This document shows positions 49,342 to 57,002 of a stretch of 64,000 nt of DNA, one piece after another; position 1 is the stretch's first letter, and every line of letters begins with the position of its first letter. Under the pieces are notes generated by a model. It searched no databases and had not been told where the DNA came from. It saw only the letters and a list, made by a program, of their open reading frames with translations. The stretch is from Candidatus Devosia phytovorans (GTDB taxonomy: Bacteria > Pseudomonadota > Alphaproteobacteria > Rhizobiales > Devosiaceae), in the NCBI GenBank assembly GCA_029202405.1, contig CP119312.1, positions 1,803,001 through 1,867,000 of the forward strand, written 5' to 3'. The position numbers were made by a program, and so were the translations under genes.

Positions 49342-50094
49342 ATGAAGCCAGGTGTCGCGTGGATTATCGGTGGTGGATCGGGCATTGGCGCGGCCGTGGC
49401 CAAGCTGCTTGCCGACCGCGGCTGGACGGTGGCGATCTCGGGCCGCCGGCAGGACAAGCTCGATGCGGTGGCCAAGGCCAGTCCGGCGATCCGGCCTTAT
49501 GCGCTCGATGTGACCGATCGCGAGGCGATCGGGACGGTGATCGAGGCTATCGTGGGAGATCTCGGGCGGATCGATCTTTTCGTCTTCGGCGCAGCAGCCT
49601 GGCAGCCCATGGATGTGGGCGACTATGCGTTCGAAAAATTCGAAAAGGTCGTCGACACCAATTATCTCGGCCTGCTGCGGATTGCCGATCCGCTGCTCAA
49701 GCAGATGGAAAGCCAGGGCGGCGGGCATTTTGCGGCGATCGCCTCGGTGGCCGGCTATTTCGGCCTGCCGCGTTCGGCGGCCTATTCGTCAACCAAGGCG
49801 GGGATCATCAACCTGCTGGAGACGATGCGCAGCGAATTGGCGCCGAAGAACATCAAGGTCCGGATGATCGCGCCGGGCTTCGTCAAATCGGAGCTGACCG
49901 ACAAGAATGATTTCCCGATGCCGTTCCTGATGGAGACGGATGATGCGGCGAAGCGGATTGTCGATGGTCTCACGCATTCCGACCGCTTCGAGATTGCCTT
50001 TCCCAAGCGGATGGTCTGGCTGATGAAGACGGTGCGCTGGCTGCCCTATCCCGTCTTCTTCTGGCTCACCGGCAAGATGCTACCGAAGGACTGA
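49342..50094 (+). CDS. short-chain dehydrogenase/reductase
   Basis: This 250-residue NAD(P)-dependent SDR has the cofactor motif GGGSGIGAAVAKLLADRGW. The catalytic Ser-Tyr-Lys is spread over SVAGYFGLPRSAAYSSTKAGI (Tyr-x-x-x-Lys), and ALDVTD and DTNYLG are also present. It follows chrR by 5 bases and is likely in the same transcript, so it belongs to the stress module. Its substrate is unknown. The stop codon abuts the convergent cfa stop with no gap. Confidence 0.88.
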   Translation: MKPGVAWIIGGGSGIGAAVAKLLADRGWTVAISGRRQDKLDAVAKASPAIRPYALDVTDREAIGTVIEAIVGDLGRIDLFVFGAAAWQPMDVGDYAFEKFEKVVDTNYLGLLRIADPLLKQMESQGGGHFAAIASVAGYFGLPRSAAYSSTKAGIINLLETMRSELAPKNIKVRMIAPGFVKSELTDKNDFPMPFLMETDDAAKRIVDGLTHSDRFEIAFPKRMVWLMKTVRWLPYPVFFWLTGKMLPKD

Positions 50095-51330
50095 TCAGGC
50101 CGGACGGCGGTATTGGTAGATGCCGACGTCGATGGAGCCCTCGGTGAAGCCGGCTTCGCAATAGCTCAGGTAGTAGACCCATTTGCGCTTGAAGACTTCG
50201 TCGTAGCCGAGCGGGGCGATCATGGGCCAGCGTTCGAGGAAGCGCTCGCGCCAGAGTTTGAGCGTCTTGGCGTAAGAAATGCCGAAGGTGTCGACGTTTT
50301 CCAGCACCAGACCATATTTGTCGCCGAAGTCCTTCATCACCGTCTTGGTCAGCAGCATGCCGCCGGGGAAGATGTAGCGCTGGATGAAATCGGGGCCGGA
50401 GCGGTAGCCGTCGAAATCGGCCTCATTGATGGTGATGGCCTGGATGGCCGCGGTGCCGCCGGGCTTGAGGCGATCATGCACCGTCTGGAAATAGCTCGGC
50501 CAATTGTCCTCGCCCACGGCCTCGATCATCTCGATCGAGCCAATATGGTCGAACTGCCCCTCGGTATGGCGATAGTCCTCGAAGACCAGCTTGGCGAAGC
50601 CGTCGAGGTTTTGGCGCGCGAGGCGCTCCTGGCCATATTTGAGCTGCTCCGCCGAAAGCGTGATGCCGCGCAGGTTGGCCTGGTAGTCGCGGGCGACGGT
50701 TTCGGCAAAGCCGCCCCAGCCGCAGCCGATCTCGAGCACGGAGGAGCCTGGCGTGACGCCGGCCATGTCGGCGACGCGACGGTATTTGGCGCGCTGGGCT
50801 TCCTCGAGGCTCTGGTCGCCGGACTGGAAGATGGCCGAGGAATAGGTCATCGAGGGGTCGAGCCACTGACCGTAGAAATCATTGCCGAGATCATAGTGCT
50901 CGGCGATGTTCTTCTTGGAGCCTTCGAGCGTGTTGCGACGCGACATGTGATAGTGCAGGTCGCTGGCAGCGCGGCGGAAAAAGCCCGGATTGGCGTTCTC
51001 GAACATGTCGCGGTTCTGCAGGAAGAAGCGGAACAGCGCCGTCAGGTCATCGACCTCGATGTCGCCATTCATATAGGCCGAGGCAAAACCAACCGTGCCA
51101 CGCTGCATGGCCTCGGTGATGACGCGGAAATTGTTGAGGCGCAGCACCGAATGCTCGCCGGTGGCCGGATCGCCCAGCGTGCGCGTCCTGCCATTGGGCA
51201 GGATGACGGTCACGGCGCCATGACGCGGCTTGCCCAATGCCTTGTAGCCGATCTTTTCGACGGCCCAGGAGACGAGCCTGGTCCACGGCGTGATGCCGGT
51301 ATTGCCTGTTTCTACGACGGTCTTGTTCAT
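50095..51330 (-). CDS. cfa: cyclopropane-fatty-acyl-phospholipid synthase
   Basis: This 411-residue SAM-dependent enzyme adds a methylene bridge to unsaturated membrane fatty acids. The SAM motif is VLEIGCGWGGFAETVARDY near residue 195, with YGLGNDFY-like HYDLGNDFYGQWLDPSMTYSSA upstream. The C-terminal block has GSIEMIEAVGEDNWPSYFQTVHDRLKPGG and PGGMLLTKTVM. In Rhodobacter a cfa gene belongs to the RpoE-ChrR regulon. It lies at the end of the FAD-DUF1365-cfa transcript, convergent with the rpoE arm. Confidence 0.93.
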   Translation of the reverse strand: MNKTVVETGNTGITPWTRLVSWAVEKIGYKALGKPRHGAVTVILPNGRTRTLGDPATGEHSVLRLNNFRVITEAMQRGTVGFASAYMNGDIEVDDLTALFRFFLQNRDMFENANPGFFRRAASDLHYHMSRRNTLEGSKKNIAEHYDLGNDFYGQWLDPSMTYSSAIFQSGDQSLEEAQRAKYRRVADMAGVTPGSSVLEIGCGWGGFAETVARDYQANLRGITLSAEQLKYGQERLARQNLDGFAKLVFEDYRHTEGQFDHIGSIEMIEAVGEDNWPSYFQTVHDRLKPGGTAAIQAITINEADFDGYRSGPDFIQRYIFPGGMLLTKTVMKDFGDKYGLVLENVDTFGISYAKTLKLWRERFLERWPMIAPLGYDEVFKRKWVYYLSYCEAGFTEGSIDVGIYQYRRPA

Positions 51331-51355
51331 CGTGCCGCTTGATCCGAAATCTGTT

Positions 51356-52129
51356 TTAGATTTGCTCGCGGCGCTTGACGGGCCGCCTTAGTTTAAGCGT
51401 GGGCGGCACACCCTTGAGCCACAAAAGCAGTGCTTCCCAGTGTATGCCCGCGACCACTTTAGCGGTCATAAAGGGATATGCAAGCAGCAGTTTCAACAGC
51501 GTAGCGTCGGTCAACGCGCGCTCTTCGCCCTCGAAATAAGCCGTCAGCAGACCACCCTCTTCGTCCGACAAGGTCACGCCGAGAAAGACATTTTCGGCGG
51601 GCGGACGCACGGAAAATCGGTAGCGCCCCTCCATGGTGTTGAAGGGCGAAACGTAGAGCGCCTTGTCGGCCTCGTGGCGGATTTCGCCATCCACCGGGGT
51701 GACGCCCGCCTGATAGAAATGGTGCTCGCCGAAGGTGTTGCTGACCTCATAGGCCATGAAGCGCACGACGCCGGCTGCATCCTCGCAATAGTAGACCGTG
51801 ATTGGATTGAAGGCGAAACCGAGAAGGCGCGGATAGGCCAGCATGCGGATGCGGGCGATGTTACCCACGCCTGCGGCCGCGGCCTGGCGGTGGATGAAGG
51901 CGGCGATGCTGGAGCCGTCGCGCGCGCCAAAGTCGCTGGTGACCAGCGAGACAAGGTTGAATCTATTCAAGGAGAAGAACCGCAGTTTCTCATCCAGACA
52001 ATCAAGTCTGTCGAGATCGACCAGCATGGAAAAAACCCGGTAGCGCAGCGAGTGACGCTTGGGCCGGGCGCGCTTGTGCACGACGTCGCCGACGTAGATG
52101 GCGCCCGGGACGCTGTCCGTGTCTATCAC
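51356..52129 (-). CDS. DUF1365-family protein
   Basis: This 257-residue protein has the DUF1365 core: AIYVGDVVHKRARPKRHSLRYRVFSMLVDLDRLD, LGFAFNPITVYYCEDAAGV, EVSNTFGEHHFY and VSPFNTMEGRYRFSVRPP. Members lie with FAD amine-oxidase-like and cfa genes in the RpoE regulon and may act in an unsaturated-lipid modification pathway. The frame is open to GTG 52141, but GTG 52129 overlaps the upstream stop as GTGA and gives a typical start. The activity is unproven. Confidence 0.85.
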   Translation of the reverse strand: MIDTDSVPGAIYVGDVVHKRARPKRHSLRYRVFSMLVDLDRLDCLDEKLRFFSLNRFNLVSLVTSDFGARDGSSIAAFIHRQAAAAGVGNIARIRMLAYPRLLGFAFNPITVYYCEDAAGVVRFMAYEVSNTFGEHHFYQAGVTPVDGEIRHEADKALYVSPFNTMEGRYRFSVRPPAENVFLGVTLSDEEGGLLTAYFEGEERALTDATLLKLLLAYPFMTAKVVAGIHWEALLLWLKGVPPTLKLRRPVKRREQI

Positions 52130-53460
52130 TCGGCCGCCCACAGGCGCTGGTCTCCCTGGGCCCAGTTGTGCGCGATGCGACCGCGCTGCGCGGTGACCTG
52201 CCAGGGGCGCTGGACCGGGCCGATGCGCTCCGCCACTTCAAGGCCGGACTGCAGCCCGTCTTCGTGGAAGCCGTAACCCATCCATGCGCCGGCGAACCAG
52301 GTGTGGTTCTGGCCTTGGATCTGCCAGAGGTGCTGCTGCATCGCCACGGCTTCGGCATCGAACAGGGGGTGTTCGTAGTCGACCTGATGGATGACGCTTT
52401 CTGGCGCGATCTCGCGATGCGGATTGAGCGTCACGAAGAGGCTGCGCGTGGTCTGCAGCGGCTGCAGCTTGTTCATCCAGTAGGTCAGGCTTAGCCCTTC
52501 CTCGCCGTTACCGGCGCGCAGGTAGTTCCACGCCGACCAGAGATGTCGGCGCTTGGGCATGAAGCTCGGATCGGAATGGAGCACGGCGCGATTGGGGGTA
52601 AATCGGAATGCGGAGAGCACCCTGCCCTCGGCTTCGGTCGGATCGGCGATGAGCTTGAGCGCCTGGTCGGCATGGGTGGCGAAGACCACCTGATCGAAAT
52701 GGCGATGGCTGCCATCGGCGAAGTAGATTTCCGCACCCTGCGCATGGCGTCGCACGGCGGTGATATCGGCCTTCAGCACGGTTTCCAGATCGGTCGCGGC
52801 GGTGAGCTTGTCGATATACTGACGCGAACCGTTCTTGACGGTGCGCCATTGCGGCCGGCCGAGCACCTGAAGCAGCGAGTGATTGGAGAAGAATTCGATG
52901 AAGGTTCTGGCCGGAAAATCCAGCATGCCGCGCGAGGGCGTCGACCAGATGGCGGCCGAAATGGGCAGGATATGGTCTTCGATGAAGGCTTCCGAATAGC
53001 CGAAGCGGACGAGGAACTCGCCGATGGAAAGGTCGTCGGTACAGAGCGCGATCTGTCCCTGCGCCTCGCGGAAGAAGCGCATGATATCGCTGACCAGCTG
53101 CCAGTGGCGCGGCCGGATGATATTGCGGCGCTGGCCGAACAGACCCCAGAGATACTCGCCGGAATATTCCATGCGACCTTCCCCGCAGGACACGGCAAAG
53201 CTCATGAAGGAGCGCGCGGTCTCGACGCCGAAGTGGTCGAAGAAGGCGGTCAGATTCGGGTAGTTCTTCTCGTTGTAGACGATGAAGCCGGTATCAACCG
53301 GGACGTCGCCCTGCGGGGTGGGCGCCAGGAGGGTATTGGAATGCCCGCCCAGAACCGCGTTCTTTTCGAACAGCGTGACCTGATGGGATTTTGACAGCAG
53401 CCACGCGGCGGACAGGCCGGATATTCCCGAACCGATAATGGCGATCGTGGCTTGCGTCAT
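52126..53460 (-). CDS. FAD-dependent oxidoreductase (amine-oxidase-like, RpoE regulon)
   Basis: This 444-residue flavoprotein has the N-terminal dinucleotide-binding motif IAIIGSGISGLSAAWLLSKSHQVTLFEKNAVLGGHSNT. A second FAD-contact region lies near FADGSHRHFDQVVFATHADQALKLI. It is the first gene of the FAD-DUF1365-cfa transcript and has a TGATCC-N18-TAACAA promoter about 33 bases above its start, so it should be controlled by RpoE. The substrate is unknown, and a role in photo-oxidative lipid handling is inferred from context. Confidence 0.87.
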   Translation of the reverse strand: MTQATIAIIGSGISGLSAAWLLSKSHQVTLFEKNAVLGGHSNTLLAPTPQGDVPVDTGFIVYNEKNYPNLTAFFDHFGVETARSFMSFAVSCGEGRMEYSGEYLWGLFGQRRNIIRPRHWQLVSDIMRFFREAQGQIALCTDDLSIGEFLVRFGYSEAFIEDHILPISAAIWSTPSRGMLDFPARTFIEFFSNHSLLQVLGRPQWRTVKNGSRQYIDKLTAATDLETVLKADITAVRRHAQGAEIYFADGSHRHFDQVVFATHADQALKLIADPTEAEGRVLSAFRFTPNRAVLHSDPSFMPKRRHLWSAWNYLRAGNGEEGLSLTYWMNKLQPLQTTRSLFVTLNPHREIAPESVIHQVDYEHPLFDAEAVAMQQHLWQIQGQNHTWFAGAWMGYGFHEDGLQSGLEVAERIGPVQRPWQVTAQRGRIAHNWAQGDQRLWAAE

Positions 53461-53492
53461 GGTCGGGCAGTCTCCGCGTCTTTGCGACAGGC

Positions 53493-53522
53493 TTGTTACG
53501 CAGAGAAGAACGACGTGGATCA
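53493..53522 (-). promoter_or_regulatory. RpoE-type promoter of the FAD-DUF1365-cfa operon
   Basis: On the minus strand TGATCC (53517-53522) is followed by 18 bases and TAACAA (53493-53498). It shares the -35 element and the 18-base spacing with the rpoE promoter and begins 33 bases above the FAD gene start. Confidence 0.75.
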
Positions 53523-53536
53523 GCGCAAAGTTTCTT

Positions 53537-55327
53537 TTATGACTTGGGTTTAGCCAAATCCGTCAAACGGAACTGGACCTGTTCGCGGCCCTGGTAGTGA
53601 TCGATGGACAGGGCTCCAGCGAAATGGAAAGCAGCATCATTGTCGCGCAACAGAGCATCGCCGATGGCGGTATTGGCGGCGCGGAAGGCGATGGCCTTGA
53701 GGCGCGCGCCGTCTTCTGAAGTAAGGGTGAAGCTGACATGTCCGCCCTTGCCGACGATCTGGGCATAGCGGGCGCGGTGAGCCGGGAAGGCAAACAGCGG
53801 GCCAGGATTGCCGGCGCCATAGGGACCGGCTTTTTCCAGATCGTGGACGAGGTTGATGCTGGCGCCACGGGCGGTCAGCGCCGCGTCGATCGGCAGGGCC
53901 GTCGCGGCACGGGCGGCAGAGACGTCAGTCGAGAGTTTTGCGGCAAGGAAGGACCGGAAGGCGCCGAGCTGGTCCTGCTTGATGGTGATGCCCGCCGCCA
54001 TGGCATGGCCGCCGCCCTTGACCAGCAGGCCCTGCTCCACAGCCTCGATCACGGCGCGACCGAGGTCGACGCCGGGCATGGAGCGGCCGGAGCCGGTGCC
54101 GGTGCCGTCTGGTTGCAGCGCAATGGCAAAGGTGGGGCGCTCGAACCGATCCTTGAGGCGCGAGGCGATGAGACCGGCAACGCCGGGATGCCAGTTGGCG
54201 GAGGCCAGCACGAGAACCGGCGGGCCCTCTCCACTGCCGATTTCGAGTTCGGCGACGGCGGCCGCCTCTTCGACGGCTTCCACCTCGATGCGCTGGCGTT
54301 CAGTATTGAGTTCGTCGAGCCGGGCAGCAATGGCCAGGGCATGATGTTCGTCGTCGACGGTCAGCAGCTCGGTGCCCAGCGCGGCATTGCCAATGCGGCC
54401 GCCGGCATTGATGCGCGGACCGAGCAGGAAACCGAGGTGATAGGGATTGATTGGACCAGACAGGCGCGCGGCCAGAGCCAGCGCGGCCATGCCCTTGTTG
54501 TCGCCGCGACGCGCCACTTCGAGCCCGCGCAAAACGAAGGCGCGGTTGAGGCCGGTGAGCGGGACGACGTCGCAGACAGTGGCGAGCGCCACGAGATCGA
54601 GCAGTTTCAAAAGGTCGGGCAGACCCGTATCGCCGCGGTTACGCAAAGCGCGGTTGGTGGCGACCAGGGTCATGAAGGTGACGCCGGCGGCGCAGAGATA
54701 GCCGAGCCCGGAGATGTCGTCGGGGCGGTTGGGATTGACCAGCGCATTGGCCTCGGGCAGAGCGTGATCGGCCAGATGGTGATCGACGACCAGCACATCG
54801 GCGCCGCGACTGCGGGCATGGGCGATGGGGGCGAAACTGGTGGTGCCACAATCGAGCGTGATGATGAGAGTTGCGCCCGCGTCGATCAGCTTGTCCATGG
54901 CCGCGATATTGGGGCCATAGCCTTCATAGATGCGGTCGGGGATATGCACCTGCGGCTCGATGCCGAAGTGGCGCAGGTAGCGGGCCATGAGCGCGCAGGA
55001 ACAGGCGCCGTCGACGTCATAGTCCCCAAACAGCGCGATGGCTTCATTGTCGGTGATGGCCTGGGCCAGCCGCTCGCACAGCGGATCCATGGCGGTCAGC
55101 GTCGACGGATCGGGCATCAGATTGCGGATGGTGGGCTCTAGATAGGCCGCGGCTTCGTCGAGGCCAACACCGCGCGCCGCGAGAATGCGAGCGAGAATTT
55201 CGGAAATGCCGGCGCGCTGGGCAATGGCCGTGGCCGTGCGCGTGGTGCCGATATCCAGCCGATCGCTCCACATGCGTCCGGTGACGGAACGGGAAACGTC
55301 GAGGAATGGGCGCGAGGCATCAAGCAT
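53537..55327 (-). CDS. recJ: single-stranded-DNA-specific exonuclease RecJ
   Basis: This 596-residue 5'-3' ssDNA exonuclease of recombination and repair belongs to the DHH phosphoesterase superfamily. It has the catalytic motifs FGDYDVDGACSCALM (about residue 98), ITLDCGTTSF, LVVDHHLADHALP and a DHHA1 block (VKGGGHAMAAGITIK) near residue 446. Length is normal. It is in the same direction as glpX and hom, separated from them by a kinase gene on the other strand. The RpoE-type promoter of the next operon follows its stop. Confidence 0.93.
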   Translation of the reverse strand: MLDASRPFLDVSRSVTGRMWSDRLDIGTTRTATAIAQRAGISEILARILAARGVGLDEAAAYLEPTIRNLMPDPSTLTAMDPLCERLAQAITDNEAIALFGDYDVDGACSCALMARYLRHFGIEPQVHIPDRIYEGYGPNIAAMDKLIDAGATLIITLDCGTTSFAPIAHARSRGADVLVVDHHLADHALPEANALVNPNRPDDISGLGYLCAAGVTFMTLVATNRALRNRGDTGLPDLLKLLDLVALATVCDVVPLTGLNRAFVLRGLEVARRGDNKGMAALALAARLSGPINPYHLGFLLGPRINAGGRIGNAALGTELLTVDDEHHALAIAARLDELNTERQRIEVEAVEEAAAVAELEIGSGEGPPVLVLASANWHPGVAGLIASRLKDRFERPTFAIALQPDGTGTGSGRSMPGVDLGRAVIEAVEQGLLVKGGGHAMAAGITIKQDQLGAFRSFLAAKLSTDVSAARAATALPIDAALTARGASINLVHDLEKAGPYGAGNPGPLFAFPAHRARYAQIVGKGGHVSFTLTSEDGARLKAIAFRAANTAIGDALLRDNDAAFHFAGALSIDHYQGREQVQFRLTDLAKPKS

Positions 55328-55422
55328 GGAGGAGGGTTAAGCGATTTGGGCATGGGTGGGAAGGGGTTGCGGCTGCCGCGAGAGCATGCTTGTTGCGCCG
55401 TCCAGCCCGAGGAGACGTGTCG

Positions 55423-55980
55423 ATGACCGAGCCCGCCAGCATCATCTTTCTGCACGGCGCCTCCAGCAGTGGCAAATCCACCCTGGCGCGAATGCTGCAG
55501 GAGCGGATCGAATTGCCCTTCTGGCATATCTCCATCGATCATCTGCGCGACGCGGGCGTCCTGCCGCTGGCGCGGGTCAAGACGGGCGCGTTCAACTGGA
55601 AGCTGATGCGCAAGCCTTTCTTTGACGGCTTCCATGCTTCCCTGGCCGCCTACGCGCACGCAGGCAACAATCTGATCGTCGAGCATATTCTCGATACGCC
55701 GAACTGGCAGGCGGAGCTGGCAGAGCTGTTCACCCCGTTCGATGTGCTTTTCGTGGCCGTGCATTGCCCGGTGGACGAGCTGCGCCGCCGCGAGGAGGCG
55801 CGTGGCGATCGCCCCGGCGGCAGCGCCGAACAGGATTTTCTGACCATCCATCGCGACCGCAGCTATGATCTCGAAGTCCAGTCGCTCGATGGAGCCGAGG
55901 TCAATGTCGACAAGATTCTCAGCGGCTGGCGTGCAGAACGGCCAGTGTCAAACTTCTTCAAAGTGACAGCTGGCCGCTGA
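55423..55980 (+). CDS. chloramphenicol phosphotransferase-like kinase
   Basis: This 185-residue P-loop protein has Walker A FLHGASSSGKSTLA, an ASISIDHLRD-type FWHISIDHLRDAG segment and a base-like Asp in the CPT pattern. HCPVDELRRREEARGDRPGGSAEQ follows. It fits the chloramphenicol phosphotransferase-like family, whose members phosphorylate small hydroxyl compounds. Antibiotic resistance should not be assumed. The ATG has GAGGAGACG upstream. It lies between recJ and glpX on the opposite strand, and its stop abuts the glpX stop. Confidence 0.78.
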   Translation: MTEPASIIFLHGASSSGKSTLARMLQERIELPFWHISIDHLRDAGVLPLARVKTGAFNWKLMRKPFFDGFHASLAAYAHAGNNLIVEHILDTPNWQAELAELFTPFDVLFVAVHCPVDELRRREEARGDRPGGSAEQDFLTIHRDRSYDLEVQSLDGAEVNVDKILSGWRAERPVSNFFKVTAGR

Positions 55981-56967
55981 CTACCTTGCGTGCTGTGCCT
56001 TGATCCAGCGCACGGTCTGGCTCCAGCTGCGCATGACGATGGTGGAGGTCTCGACCGCGTTGCGGCGCAGGCGGACGCCTTCTAATAAGGTGCCGTCGGT
56101 CACGCCGGTGGCGGCAACCAGCACGTCGCCGGAGGCTAGTTCGGTGACGTCGTAAATGCGGCTGGGGTCGGTGATGCCCATTTCGCGGGCGCGACTGCGT
56201 TTATCCGATGAGTCAAGGATCAGCTTGCCCTGCATCTGACCGCCGATGCAGCGCAGGGCTGCCGCGGCCAGCACGCCTTCGGGGGCGCCACCGGAGCCGA
56301 GGTAGATGTCGACGCCGGTGTCCTCGGTGTTGACGGCATGGATGACACCGGCAATGTCGCCGTCGCTGATGAGTTTGACCGCAACACCAGTGGTGCGCAG
56401 CTCCTCGATGAGGCCCGCATGGCGCGGGCGGTCGAGCACGATGGCGGTGATTTCGCTGAGGGGCACGCCCTTGGCCTTGGCCAGGGCCTTCACATTCTCG
56501 GTGGCCGTCCAGTCGATATGCACGGTTCCCGGCGCATAGCCGGCGCCGATGGCGATCTTGTGCATATAGACATTGCGGGCGACGTTGAGCAGGCCGCCGC
56601 GCTCGGCCATGGCGAGGACAACGATGGAATCGGGCTGGTTCTTGGCGCAGAGGGTGACGCCCTCCAGCGGATCGACGGCGATATCGACCTCGGGCCCTTG
56701 CCCGCCACCGACGGCCTGGCCGATGAAGAGATTGTCGACCTCGCCGGCCTCGCCCTCGCCGATGACGATGCGGCCGGAGATGGCGACGCTGTCGAGCTCG
56801 TCCTTCATGGCAGCGACGGCGGCTTCATCGGCCGCCTGTTCATTACCCTTGCCGCGCCATTCGGCGGCAGCAATGGCGGCGCTTTCGGTGACGCGCACCA
56901 GTTCGAGCGTCAGGCTGCGGTGCAGGTTGGCGGGGCTTCTGGCGCCCTCGGCCTTGGATAGCTTCAT
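55981..56967 (-). CDS. glpX: class II fructose-1,6-bisphosphatase GlpX
   Basis: This 328-residue Mg/Mn-dependent phosphatase releases phosphate from fructose-1,6-bisphosphate in gluconeogenesis. The motifs AEWRGKGNEQAADEAAVAAM, IVIGEGEAGEVDNLFIGQAVG, AVDPLEGVTLCAKNQPDSIVVLAM and GGAPEGVLAAAALRCIGGQMQGKL are those of GlpX. It lies directly below hom in the aminotransferase-hom-glpX order kept in many Rhizobiales. ATG 56967 gives the usual start. Confidence 0.93.
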   Translation of the reverse strand: MKLSKAEGARSPANLHRSLTLELVRVTESAAIAAAEWRGKGNEQAADEAAVAAMKDELDSVAISGRIVIGEGEAGEVDNLFIGQAVGGGQGPEVDIAVDPLEGVTLCAKNQPDSIVVLAMAERGGLLNVARNVYMHKIAIGAGYAPGTVHIDWTATENVKALAKAKGVPLSEITAIVLDRPRHAGLIEELRTTGVAVKLISDGDIAGVIHAVNTEDTGVDIYLGSGGAPEGVLAAAALRCIGGQMQGKLILDSSDKRSRAREMGITDPSRIYDVTELASGDVLVAATGVTDGTLLEGVRLRRNAVETSTIVMRSWSQTVRWIKAQHAR

Positions 56968-57002
56968 CTTCCCTCCCGGAGCCCTGTTCGCCCCGGTGGG
57001 GT

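Noticed and set aside
53738..55141. 467-codon plus-strand frame over recJ
   Set aside because: It is fully antisense to recJ, which has all DHH motifs.
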